Shown piece after piece: positions 16,636-24,142 of a DNA stretch of 32,912 nt. The stretch comes from Pseudomonadales bacterium (GTDB taxonomy: Bacteria; Pseudomonadota; Gammaproteobacteria; Pseudomonadales; Azotimanducaceae): assembly GCA_028279305.1 (NCBI GenBank), contig JANQOA010000035.1:1-32912 (forward strand), given 5' to 3'. Positions within the stretch are counted from its first letter, which is position 1, and every line of letters begins with the position of its first letter. A program made the translations under genes and the position numbers. The notes below the pieces were generated by a model that was not told where the DNA came from, searched no databases, and saw only the letters and a program-made list of their open reading frames with translations.

Positions 16636-17063
16636 TTCAACCCCAGCAGGTCCACCAGCGTGGCGGTCAGCACGCCCACCAGCAGAAAAGTCAGCGTGGC
16701 GCTCAGCGAGCGGGTGGAAAAGCGCGCCATGCCGCACACGCCGTGGCCGCTGGTACATCCGGAACCCAGACGCGTACCAAAACCAACCAGCACACCTCCG
16801 GCAAGCAACCACATACTGTTCTGCAACGACAGGTCCACCCTGACCGGTGCGCCGGTAAACATATAAGCCAGCCAGCCGCCCGCGCCCAGGCCGACAATGA
16901 AGTACAGGGCCCACCAGGGTCTGGGCGCAGTCGTACGCCCCGCCGCCTGCAAAGCCTGCGCCGTGATACCGCTGATGCCGGCAATGCGGCCGATGCTCAA
17001 ATACAGCCACACGGCAGCCAGGCCGATGCAGGCGCCGCCCAGTAAGCCGGCTGTCACATTCAC
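16632..17063 (-). CDS. YeeE/YedE-family sulfur transport protein
   Basis: A 143-residue membrane protein with about four helices. The motif GTRLGSGCTSGHGVCGMARF is the signature of the N-terminal half of YeeE/YedE transporters; its two cysteines are candidates for handling thiosulfate or persulfide sulfur. It is paired with the downstream protein, which carries the other half. The start is GTG 17063, whose GTGA overlaps the stop of the acyl-CoA dehydrogenase gene by 4 bp. An acyl-CoA dehydrogenase partner is unusual for this family. Confidence 0.85.
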   Translation of the reverse strand: MNVTAGLLGGACIGLAAVWLYLSIGRIAGISGITAQALQAAGRTTAPRPWWALYFIVGLGAGGWLAYMFTGAPVRVDLSLQNSMWLLAGGVLVGFGTRLGSGCTSGHGVCGMARFSTRSLSATLTFLLVGVLTATLVDLLGLK

Positions 17064-18232
17064 AACCCCAGCACCTGCTTGGCGATGATGTTGTGCTGCA
17101 CCTCCGACGAACCCCCGGCAATGGTGTAGCCGCGGTGATGGTAGCGCCCGGACGCAACGTACTCGGCATACGCCGGCCCCGGCCAGGGGTGCCCGTTGTC
17201 CGCGCTGTCCCGGGGCAGCGCCAGGTAACCTATCAGGTCAAACAGCAGCGCGTCCTGAGCCTGCACCAACTCGCTGCCTTTGAGTTTTAACATCGAAGGC
17301 TCCGCGCCGATCCGGCCGCCGGCATCAGCGGCGGAAAGAATCCGCAGGCTGGTCATTTCCAGCGCCTTGAGGCGTATCGCCAGCATGTCCAGCCGCGCCT
17401 GCTGGCTGCTGTCCCGCGGGCCGCGGCTGGTGTCCGCCATCACTTCACGCACAATCCCCAGCACGCGGGTGTTCTCCGCCACCCGGGAAACCAGCAGGCG
17501 TTCGTCGCCCAGCAGGCTTTTGGCCACCGTCCAGCCGTAGTTCTCCTCGCCCAGGCGCTGGCTGACCGGCACCCGCACGTCTGCAAAAAACACCTGGTTC
17601 CACAACCGCTTGCCGTTGAACGCATACAGCGGCTGCACGCTGACTCCGGGAGAGTTCAAATCCACCAGCAGAAAGCTGATGCCCTTCTGTTGCTGCACCT
17701 CGGGATCGGTGCGCACCAGGCAGAAAATCCAGTCCGCATGTTCCGCCCCTGAGGTCCAGATCTTCTGGCCGTTGACCAGGTAATCATCACCGTCGCGCTC
17801 CGCCCGGGTGCTGAGGCTGGCCAGGTCCGAACCCGCCTGGGGCTCTGAGTAACCCTGACAGAACCACAGATCCGCATTGCGGATCTTCGGCAGGAACTCC
17901 GCCTGCTGCCGGGCCGAGCCGTATCTGGCAATGGCGGGGCCGACCATGTTGAAGCCAAACCCGGATAGCTGCGGCGCGTGGGCGGTACGGCAGGCGACAT
18001 CAAATATATGCCGCTGCACCAGGTTCCAGCCGGTACCGCCATGTTCCACCGGCCAGTGCGGGGCAGCCCAGCCCCTGGCGTTCAACACCCGCGTCCACGC
18101 GGTCAATTCCGCTTTGCTGACGCTTGCCCCCTGCTTGCCCCGGGCCGCCAGGTCCCCCGGCAGCGCCTGAGCCAGGAACGCCTCTACCTCCTGCTGAAAC
18201 GCCCGCTGTTGCGCATCCAACCCGTAGCGCAT
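17060..18232 (-). CDS. Acyl-CoA dehydrogenase family protein
   Basis: A 390-residue flavoenzyme of usual ACAD length. FCQGYSEPQAGSDLASL is the FAD/substrate signature, KIWTSGAEHADW is the next conserved block, and GYTIAGGSSEVQHNIIAKQVLGL-type sequence is the C-terminal signature. It oxidises an acyl-CoA at the alpha-beta bond. The C-terminal IAGGSSE form, without the Glu of the YEGT consensus, is common in enzymes for steroid side chains and other bulky acyl-CoAs, so a simple straight-chain substrate should not be assumed. The ATG follows directly on the aminopeptidase stop (no gap) and the end overlaps the YeeE gene. Confidence 0.88.
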   Translation of the reverse strand: MRYGLDAQQRAFQQEVEAFLAQALPGDLAARGKQGASVSKAELTAWTRVLNARGWAAPHWPVEHGGTGWNLVQRHIFDVACRTAHAPQLSGFGFNMVGPAIARYGSARQQAEFLPKIRNADLWFCQGYSEPQAGSDLASLSTRAERDGDDYLVNGQKIWTSGAEHADWIFCLVRTDPEVQQQKGISFLLVDLNSPGVSVQPLYAFNGKRLWNQVFFADVRVPVSQRLGEENYGWTVAKSLLGDERLLVSRVAENTRVLGIVREVMADTSRGPRDSSQQARLDMLAIRLKALEMTSLRILSAADAGGRIGAEPSMLKLKGSELVQAQDALLFDLIGYLALPRDSADNGHPWPGPAYAEYVASGRYHHRGYTIAGGSSEVQHNIIAKQVLGL

Positions 18233-18973
18233 CTACTGGGTAACCACCAGCGCACCGCGGTCGGTGACGATCAGGGTATGTTCATACTGGGCAACCAGCT
18301 GCCCCGGCGGCACGGACAAGGTCCAGCCGTCGTCTTCCTCTTCCACCCACTCGGTGCCGGTGCTGAAAAAAGGTTCGATGGTCAGCACCATGCCGCGTTT
18401 CAGCTTACGCTGCTCGTCAGGATTGTCGTATGGCGTATAAGACGGTTCTTCATGAATGGAATCACCCACGCCGTGGCTGCCCAGGTTACGTACAATCTGA
18501 TAACCCTCACGGTCGGCAACCGCCTGCACCGCGCGGCCGATCACATTCAGCGAACGCCCGGAGCGGACCTTGCGGATGGCGTTGTGCACCGCCTCCCGCA
18601 CGCTGGCGCAAATGCGCTGCTGCTCCGGAGCACCTTGGCCGATAACAAAAGACTGACCCATGTCCGCGACAAAGCCATGCACATTGGCGGACACGTCGAT
18701 ATTAATCATGTCACCGTCCCGCAGCACGCGCTCGCCGGGAATACCATGGGCGGCCTCATGGTTTACCGAGATGCAGGTGGCGCCGGGAAAGTTGTAATAC
18801 ATCTGCGGCGCGGACACCGCCCCCTGTTCCGCCAGCACCCGCGCCCCTACCGCATCCAGCTCCGCGGTGGTCACGCCCGGCCTGGTTTGCGCCACCATGG
18901 CATCAAAAGCTCTGCGGACCGCCTGCCCGGCGGTCTGCATGCCGGAAACCTGTTCGCGCGTCTTAGCGTTCAT
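18233..18973 (-). CDS. map: Type I methionine aminopeptidase
   Basis: A 246-residue protein. All five metal ligands are visible: Asp93 (NIDVSA), Asp104 (ADMGQS), His167 (GSHGVG), Glu200 (TIEPFF) and Glu231 (QYEHT), plus substrate-side His76 (HEAAHGIP). It removes N-terminal methionine from new proteins. Some positions deviate from the housekeeping form (ADMGQS for the usual GDTS, GSHGVG for GHGIG), and it is not next to rpsB/tsf as the housekeeping map often is. It may be a second paralogue. It is first in a tightly packed run with the acyl-CoA dehydrogenase and two YeeE genes. Confidence 0.88.
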   Translation of the reverse strand: MNAKTREQVSGMQTAGQAVRRAFDAMVAQTRPGVTTAELDAVGARVLAEQGAVSAPQMYYNFPGATCISVNHEAAHGIPGERVLRDGDMINIDVSANVHGFVADMGQSFVIGQGAPEQQRICASVREAVHNAIRKVRSGRSLNVIGRAVQAVADREGYQIVRNLGSHGVGDSIHEEPSYTPYDNPDEQRKLKRGMVLTIEPFFSTGTEWVEEEDDGWTLSVPPGQLVAQYEHTLIVTDRGALVVTQ

Positions 18974-19029
18974 CAGCCCCTGTATTCACTTTTAGCCAGC
19001 ACATCAGTACTGCTGATTGTAGCCCTCCC

Positions 19030-19713
19030 CTAAGGCACTGAACAGGCCAGCACCCGGGAGATCTGAGCGTAGGGGCGGCCGCTTTCCCGCTGCCACTGGT
19101 TAAAGGCTTCCTGGGTGGCCAACAGCGCTTTTTTGCTGGTCGGCTCCTTGTCCACCACCTGCTGCTGCACCAGCGCCTTAACCACGTCGGTGGAAAACAT
19201 GGGTGTGTCGCGGCCGATGAAGCGCAGGCAGAAGCGCCCGGTCTGACCGCCCAGCCGGTCGCCGTTTTTCTTCAGGTGGGCCCACAGCTCAACAAAGTCA
19301 TGCTGCGGCCACTGGCTGAGAAATTTGCCGAAGCTGCCGTGTTCCCGGCGCATATCCAGAATGTACTGGGCATTGTTGCGCACGCTGATAATTTTTTTCG
19401 CGTTGCGCACGATGTCAGTATTGTTCTGCAACTGCTCCAGGTCCTCATCCGACAACATGGCGCAGCGGGTGACATCAAAGCCGTGAAAGGCCGCTTCAAA
19501 ACCCGGCCACTTGTTCTCGATGATCTTCCACACAAAGCCGGACCGGAAGACACATTTGGTCATTTCAGCCAGAATTTCGGTATCATCCAGGGCGCTCAGC
19601 TGCTGCGGCGTTTTGGCGCTGTGCTGCGGATCGGGCAATAAAGCTTCAAGAGCGTCATCACCCCCCTTGCGCTGGGCGGCGCGCTGAAAGATGCTAGCAA
19701 ATGTATCCAACAC
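19030..19713 (-). CDS. DNA-3-methyladenine glycosylase I-like protein
   Basis: A 227-residue protein. TKCVFRSGFVWKIIENKWPGFEAAFHGFD matches, in shape, the TagI core in which a conserved Trp and helix-hairpin segment line the base pocket, and NAKKIISVRNNAQYIL follows as expected. TagI excises 3-methyladenine from alkylated DNA. The N-terminal extension differs from E. coli Tag, and I do not see its usual zinc-binding Cys/His set, so specificity may differ. The annotated start is GTG 19713 with GGGGAG 2 nt upstream; TTG 19710 has a better spacing of 5 nt. It is divergent from the CULT gene with only 30 bp between the start codons. Confidence 0.75.
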   Translation of the reverse strand: MLDTFASIFQRAAQRKGGDDALEALLPDPQHSAKTPQQLSALDDTEILAEMTKCVFRSGFVWKIIENKWPGFEAAFHGFDVTRCAMLSDEDLEQLQNNTDIVRNAKKIISVRNNAQYILDMRREHGSFGKFLSQWPQHDFVELWAHLKKNGDRLGGQTGRFCLRFIGRDTPMFSTDVVKALVQQQVVDKEPTSKKALLATQEAFNQWQRESGRPYAQISRVLACSVP

Positions 19714-19743
19714 AACTCCCCTGAATGGTCTACGGTTGTTGTC

Positions 19744-20133
19744 ATGAGCGAAGTCAAAGATCCACCCGCTTCCACTCTGGACCCAAAACTCCGGTCGATG
19801 TTAGACATGGAGGAGGCTGAAGACAAAAATTTTATCTACTGCGCAGCATGCTCCAATACCATCACTAAGACGGAACACAAAATAGAAGTCAACGGCAGCC
19901 ACGACCACAGTTTTGTAAACCCGCACAATTTCCGTTTCCACATCGGCTGTTTTGCTCAGGCGCTGGGCTGCGATATCTCCGGCGACCCCCAGGCGGCGGA
20001 TTCCTGGTTTATGGGTTTTGTCTGGCGCCTGGCCAGTTGTGCCCAATGCCATAACCACTTAGGCTGGTATTTTTCACGGGGTTCCGACTTCTTCTATGGT
20101 CTGATTCTGAACCGAATTCAGGAAGACAAATAA
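19744..20133 (+). CDS. Single-domain CULT (cereblon-like) protein
   Basis: A 129-residue protein consisting almost wholly of a CULT domain, the fold that forms the thalidomide-binding end of eukaryotic cereblon. The zinc site is Cys33/Cys36 and Cys99/Cys102. The aromatic cage is Trp88, Trp94, Trp108 and Phe110, with the same 6- and 14-residue spacing as human Trp380, Trp386 and Trp400. Characteristic blocks are DSWFMGFVW, HNHLGWYF and FFYGLI. No signal peptide is seen, so it is cytoplasmic. Bacterial members bind cyclic imides and uracil-like compounds in vitro; their physiological ligand is unknown. The PTPS-fold gene starts 6 bp later and an SDR overlaps that, so this looks like a three-gene operon. 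ATG 19744 lacks a clear Shine-Dalgarno; ATG 19798 is possible but would shorten the N-terminus. Confidence 0.88.
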   Translation: MSEVKDPPASTLDPKLRSMLDMEEAEDKNFIYCAACSNTITKTEHKIEVNGSHDHSFVNPHNFRFHIGCFAQALGCDISGDPQAADSWFMGFVWRLASCAQCHNHLGWYFSRGSDFFYGLILNRIQEDK

Positions 20134-20139
20134 GCACTC

Positions 20140-20667
20140 ATGACCGGCCCTATGACCAGAATCGAGATCAGCAAGGAATACCTGCACTTTGCCGCCGCCC
20201 ACTTCACCCTGTTCAGCGCCACCGAACGGGAACACCTGCACGGCCACAATTTCCAGGTCACCCTGGACGTGGACGCGCCGGTGGGTGACGACGGCCTGAC
20301 CTTCGACTACAACATTCTCAAGAACGCCGTTAAAGCCCTGTGTGACGAGTTGGACGAGCAGGTGCTGATGCCCCGGCACTCACCCTACGTCACCATCGAG
20401 CAGGATGAACAGTACACTTATGTTGTGTTTGCCGGCGAACGCATTCCATTTCTGCCGCGGGATCTGACCCTGCTGCCGGTACGCAACGTCACCGTAGAGG
20501 AATTATCACATTATCTGCTGGCGCAGTTACGCGCTCGCACAGATATCAAACCCCTGGATATCCGCCGCATCACCCTGCGCTGTTCTTCCGGGGAAGGCCA
20601 ATGGGCAACCGCACACTGGTCCAGCGTGCAAGGTTTAGAACCCCTACCCAAGGAGGGAACCGCATGA
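20140..20667 (+). CDS. 6-pyruvoyl-tetrahydropterin synthase-like (PTPS/QueD fold) protein with altered active site
   Basis: A 175-residue T-fold protein. Zinc ligands are present: His21 (FAAAH) and His34/His36 (LHGHN). The catalytic Cys three residues before LHGH in QueD is Arg30 here, followed by Glu31. The catalytic His in the LDH motif is Glu73 (LDEQVLMP). Canonical PTPS or QueD chemistry on dihydroneopterin triphosphate is therefore doubtful; some PTPS variants do use Glu in place of Cys. It follows the CULT gene by 6 bp and overlaps the SDR by 4 bp (ATGA). By context it probably handles a pterin or similar bicyclic ring, with the SDR as reductase (inference). ATG 20152 is an alternative start. 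Confidence 0.82.
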   Translation: MTGPMTRIEISKEYLHFAAAHFTLFSATEREHLHGHNFQVTLDVDAPVGDDGLTFDYNILKNAVKALCDELDEQVLMPRHSPYVTIEQDEQYTYVVFAGERIPFLPRDLTLLPVRNVTVEELSHYLLAQLRARTDIKPLDIRRITLRCSSGEGQWATAHWSSVQGLEPLPKEGTA

Positions 20668-21359
20668 AATGTCTCTTGATCACCGGCGCCAGCGCGGGTA
20701 TCGGCCTGCACACCGCGGAAACCTTCGTCAAAGCCGGTTACCAGGTTATCAATCTGTCGCGGCGGCGCTGCCCGCTGGACACCGTGACGCACATCAATTG
20801 TGACCTGGCGGAAGCCGGATTTATCGAGCAGATCAGCTCGCAGATCACTCCGACCCTGCAGAACGCGGAGCAGATCGTGCTGCTGCACAACGCGGCGCGG
20901 ATGGCCAACGACAGCGCCCTGGAAACCCCCAGCAACGAATTGCGCGCGGTACTGGAAGTGAATGTGATTGCGCCGAATACGCTGAACTACTTTGTTATCC
21001 CGTTTATGAGTCCGGGCTCGAGTATTCTGTATGTGGGATCAACCCTGGCGGAGAAAGCCGTACCCGGCTCTTTCAGTTATGTCACCAGCAAACACGCCAT
21101 GGTCGGCATGATGCGCGCCACCTGCCAGGATCTGGCCGGACGCGACATCCACACCGCCTGTATCTGCCCGGGGTTTACGGATACTGAGATGCTGCGCGCC
21201 CATGTGCCGGAAGAAGCCATGCAACAGGTGCAGGGCATGAGCGCATACAACCGTCTCGTCCATCCCGATGAAATTGCCGACACCCTGTTCTGGGCAGCCG
21301 GTCATCCCGTGCTCAACGGTACCGTCCTGCACGCCAACCTGGGGCAGATTGAACGCTAG
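20664..21359 (+). CDS. Short-chain dehydrogenase/reductase (pterin reductase candidate)
   Basis: A 231-residue classical SDR. The nucleotide-binding motif TGASAGIG lies at about 7-14, HNAA is present in place of NNAG, and the catalytic Ser sits in YVGST with YVTSK supplying Tyr and Lys. PGFTDTEM matches the usual PG motif. The Arg pair after the second beta-strand (LSRRRCP) suggests NADPH. The start is ATG 20664 with AGGAGGG about 6 nt upstream; a longer in-frame start at 20601 lies inside the PTPS gene and is not needed. Pairing with a PTPS-fold enzyme recalls sepiapterin or dihydropterin reductases, but no residue seen here proves a pterin substrate. Its stop is 4 bp from the convergent dapD stop. 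Confidence 0.85.
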   Translation: MKCLLITGASAGIGLHTAETFVKAGYQVINLSRRRCPLDTVTHINCDLAEAGFIEQISSQITPTLQNAEQIVLLHNAARMANDSALETPSNELRAVLEVNVIAPNTLNYFVIPFMSPGSSILYVGSTLAEKAVPGSFSYVTSKHAMVGMMRATCQDLAGRDIHTACICPGFTDTEMLRAHVPEEAMQQVQGMSAYNRLVHPDEIADTLFWAAGHPVLNGTVLHANLGQIER

Positions 21360-21363
21360 CGGG

Positions 21364-22275
21364 CTAATCCTGCTTATGCAGATCCTGGTTCAGACCGCCC
21401 CAGTCGGTGCCGGCTGAGCTGATCACTTCCACCTGCCCGCTCTGGCTGTTGCGCCTGAACAGCAGGCCGGATTGTCCGGACAACTGCCGCGCCGGGACCA
21501 CTTGCCCATCCGGCGTACGCACCTTGGTGCCGGCGGTGACATAAAGGCCGGCTTCCACCACACAGTCGTCACCCAGGGAGATGCCGATGCCGCCGTTGGC
21601 GCCCAGCAGGGAGCGCTCACCAATGGCGTTCACCTGTTTGCCGCCGCCGGACAGAGTGCCCATGATGCTGGAACCGGCCCCCACGTCACTGTCGCGGCCC
21701 ACCACAACCCCGGGGGTGACCCGGCCCTCAATCATCGCTGCACCCAGGGAGCCGGCGTTATAGTTGACAAATCCCTCGTGCATAACGGTGGTGCCCGGCG
21801 CCAGATGGGCACCCAGACGCACCCGGTCCGCGTCGCCGATACGCACCTGTTCCGGCACCACGTAGTCCACCATGCGGGGGAATTTATCAATGCAGAACAC
21901 CGTCACCTGCTGGTGCTGCGGCGCCAGTGCCGCGCGCAGTTCCGCCACCCGGTCCGGCAACACCGGACCTGCTGAAGTCCAGGCAACATTGTGCAGCACG
22001 CTGAATATGCCTTCCAGGTTCATGCTGTTGGGTGGCATGCGGCATTCCGACAGCAGGTGCAGGCGCAGGTAAGCATCTTCGGCGGAGGCCGGCGGCTGCT
22101 GCAGGTCGGCAACTTCAACTTCAACCACGTCCCCTACAATCAGCCCGCACTGCAGGGCCGGGCAACTGCGCGGCGGCTGCCCGGGATTCACCTGCGCCGG
22201 TGGAAACCACACGTCAAGCGTCACCCTGTCCCGGCTGTCGGAGTATCTATGTCCGGTTCTCGTTACAGCAGCCAC
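21364..22275 (-). CDS. dapD: 2,3,4,5-tetrahydropyridine-2,6-dicarboxylate N-succinyltransferase
   Basis: A 303-residue protein. The C-terminal two thirds form a left-handed beta-helix with FPRMVDYVVPEQVRIGDADRVRLGAH-like hexapeptide turns, and VNYNAGSLGAAMIEGRV, IMGTLSGGGK and LGANGGIGISLGDDCVVEAG. These match the Pseudomonas/actinobacterial DapD type rather than the E. coli type. It succinylates tetrahydrodipicolinate in lysine and meso-diaminopimelate synthesis in the cytoplasm. I chose GTG 22273-22275 because AGGAGG lies 6 nt upstream and the protein then begins AAVTRTGHRYSD, in line with relatives. The open frame extends to 22611, but the extra residues are low-complexity and overlap the transporter gene. 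Confidence 0.9.
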   Translation of the reverse strand: MAAVTRTGHRYSDSRDRVTLDVWFPPAQVNPGQPPRSCPALQCGLIVGDVVEVEVADLQQPPASAEDAYLRLHLLSECRMPPNSMNLEGIFSVLHNVAWTSAGPVLPDRVAELRAALAPQHQQVTVFCIDKFPRMVDYVVPEQVRIGDADRVRLGAHLAPGTTVMHEGFVNYNAGSLGAAMIEGRVTPGVVVGRDSDVGAGSSIMGTLSGGGKQVNAIGERSLLGANGGIGISLGDDCVVEAGLYVTAGTKVRTPDGQVVPARQLSGQSGLLFRRNSQSGQVEVISSAGTDWGGLNQDLHKQD

Positions 22276-22349
22276 ACCTACCCTCCTCAAAGCTATCCAA
22301 CCCGGCCTCGGCAAGCCGTCCAAGTTCCGCCGCACCCGGCCGTTAACCG

Positions 22350-23108
22350 TTAACCGCCGGTGGCTTCTTCCGTGCCGCGCAGGCCAAGATAAGGCCGCAG
22401 ATAACGCACGGCAAGATAAACCGGCCCGGTATCCACCGCCGCAACCAGCAGCTTGAATACGTAGCCGGACAGAATAAATACAAGCAACTGCGGCCACAGC
22501 GGATCCCCCGCCACGATCGGCAGCGCGTTGGCGTAAAAGTGAGTGATGAGAATAACCGCGGTGGTGTCGACTATCTGACTGACCATGGTGGATGCGTTGT
22601 TGCGCAGCCACAGGTGCCGGCCGCCGGTCAGCTTCTTCCAGAAGTGGAACAGGCGCACATCGCAGAATTGGGCGGCCAGGTACGCCAGCATGGACGCAGC
22701 CACGGCACCGAACGCCAGTTGCCGGATCTCGTAAAACACCGGCAGGCGCCCCGCGGCATCCACTGCCGGCGCGCCGGTTTCCGGGTCCAGGGGTTCAAAG
22801 CCGGGCAGCACGCCGCCCAGCCACAGCAGGAAAATCACCCACACATTCAACAGCAGCCCCACCCAGACCATATCGCGGGCTTTCTTTTCGCCGAACAGTT
22901 CGCTGATCAGGTCCGTGCACATAAAGGTGACCGGATAGGGCAACACACCAACAGCCACCACCATGGGCACGCGGTAGCCGAAGACTTCAAATGAGAGATC
23001 AATAAAACGGCTGATCCCCAACACGTTTAACAACGCCAGCGTACCAAGGAAGATGCCCGACAGGATCAGGAACACCCGCTGCCGGCGTTTTTCATAATTG
23101 GGCTGCAT
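22350..23108 (-). CDS. Queuosine precursor transporter (YhhQ/DUF165 family)
   Basis: A 252-residue inner-membrane protein with about six helices. LPYPVTFMCTDLISELFGEKKARDMVW is, in segments, the family hallmark (FPxxFxxTDLIxExFGxxxA), and NNASTMVSQIVDTTAVILI matches the second conserved block with the charged Asp in a helix. Members import 7-cyano-7-deazaguanine or 7-aminomethyl-7-deazaguanine for queuosine tRNA modification. The ATG overlaps the stop of the hydroxyacid dehydrogenase gene by 1 bp (TGATG). A 74-bp gap separates it from dapD, holding dapD's Shine-Dalgarno. Confidence 0.9.
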   Translation of the reverse strand: MQPNYEKRRQRVFLILSGIFLGTLALLNVLGISRFIDLSFEVFGYRVPMVVAVGVLPYPVTFMCTDLISELFGEKKARDMVWVGLLLNVWVIFLLWLGGVLPGFEPLDPETGAPAVDAAGRLPVFYEIRQLAFGAVAASMLAYLAAQFCDVRLFHFWKKLTGGRHLWLRNNASTMVSQIVDTTAVILITHFYANALPIVAGDPLWPQLLVFILSGYVFKLLVAAVDTGPVYLAVRYLRPYLGLRGTEEATGG

Positions 23109-24115
23109 CAGCGCGGTTTATCCAGCCATGCAGAATTTACGCAGTTGTTCAGGCGGCCGCCGCCCAGATACGTGACCGCCACCTCGCCGCCCTTGAAGCG
23201 CATGTCGTATACGCTTTCCGGCGTGAAAAACGCTGAGTGCGGCGTCAGCAGCAGGCGGTGATTGATCCACTCTTCGTCCGCTGCCCAGGCTTTGATCAAG
23301 GGATGGTCCGGATTGGCCGGCTCCTCCGGCAGCACATCCAGGCCAACCGCCTGCAGCTTGTCAGCCTTCAGCGCATCGTACAGTGCATCCAGATCAATCA
23401 GCGGCCCGCGCGCGGTGTTAACCAGAATCAGCCCCGGCTTGCTGGCGTTCAGCACCTCCGCGTTTATCAGCTTGTCAGTCTCAGCGGACAGGGGCGCATG
23501 CAGGCTGACTACATCACTCTGACTGAACAAATCCTGCAGAGAATGCACCCGGCGGATGCCCAGGCTCAGATCAGCGCCGTTTTCCCGGTACGGGTCATAC
23601 ATCACCACATCCATGCCGAAGGCTTTGGCGCGCAGCGCCGCCGCGGTGCCGATGCGCCCGACGCCGACAATTCCGCACACACAAACCGACAGGCGCTTGC
23701 CGTAGGGATTCAAAGCCGGCCGCCACAGGCCGCGCGGATCCTGCTTCAACTCCCTGGTGTGGAAGGTGATACCTTTCATCAGCGACAGCATCAGCGCCAT
23801 GGCGTGATCCGCCACCTCCTGGGTGCCGTAATCCGGCACGTTGCAGACCGGCACCCCCAGCGCCGCCCAGGCCTGCAGATCGATATTGTCAAAGCCGACC
23901 TTGGGGGTCACAAATATGCGGCAGTTTGTCATCCTGGCGCGGATCTCCGCCGGGATATCATTGATACTGACCACCGCGTCGCAGGTGGACCACAGTTCTT
24001 CCGAAACGTCATCGTAGCGCTCACAGAAGTGCGCCTGATGCTCCCCGACGCTGTTTATTTCAATTTCACGGTTATCGGGCCAGCGCATCGCCGGCCACAA
24101 AATGTTGAAGCCCAT
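23108..24115 (-). CDS. NAD-dependent D-2-hydroxyacid dehydrogenase family protein
   Basis: A 335-residue protein. The Rossmann motif is GIVGVGRIG (about 148-156). The catalytic trio is visible as Arg in NTARGPLID, Glu in DVLPEEP and His in TPHSAFF. The general order and DYGTQEVADHAMALML match the phosphoglycerate dehydrogenase/CtBP-like branch. It probably reduces a 2-keto acid with NADH; the substrate cannot be assigned. The ATG is 24113-24115. It lies between the LLM oxidoreductase (27-bp gap) and the queuosine precursor transporter (1-bp overlap), so they are probably co-transcribed, though a shared pathway is not evident. Confidence 0.87.
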   Translation of the reverse strand: MGFNILWPAMRWPDNREIEINSVGEHQAHFCERYDDVSEELWSTCDAVVSINDIPAEIRARMTNCRIFVTPKVGFDNIDLQAWAALGVPVCNVPDYGTQEVADHAMALMLSLMKGITFHTRELKQDPRGLWRPALNPYGKRLSVCVCGIVGVGRIGTAAALRAKAFGMDVVMYDPYRENGADLSLGIRRVHSLQDLFSQSDVVSLHAPLSAETDKLINAEVLNASKPGLILVNTARGPLIDLDALYDALKADKLQAVGLDVLPEEPANPDHPLIKAWAADEEWINHRLLLTPHSAFFTPESVYDMRFKGGEVAVTYLGGGRLNNCVNSAWLDKPR

Positions 24116-24142
24116 TTTTCTCCCCTTATGCCATTTGTTTCT

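Noticed and set aside
16636..17169. Long upstream extension of the short YeeE partner frame
   Set aside because: The extension is a shadow of the YeeE gene in another frame. The ATG at 16635 overlaps the YeeE stop as ATGA and begins a clean membrane protein.
22337..22352. Doubled GTTAAC at the end of the queuosine precursor transporter gene
   Set aside because: Two short palindromes that include the stop codon; too short to support a regulatory claim.
22276..22611. N-terminal extension of the dapD reading frame
   Set aside because: The extra residues are Arg/Ser/His-rich low complexity and overlap the transporter gene in another frame. A GTG with a perfect AGGAGG at 22275 gives a protein that starts like known DapD.
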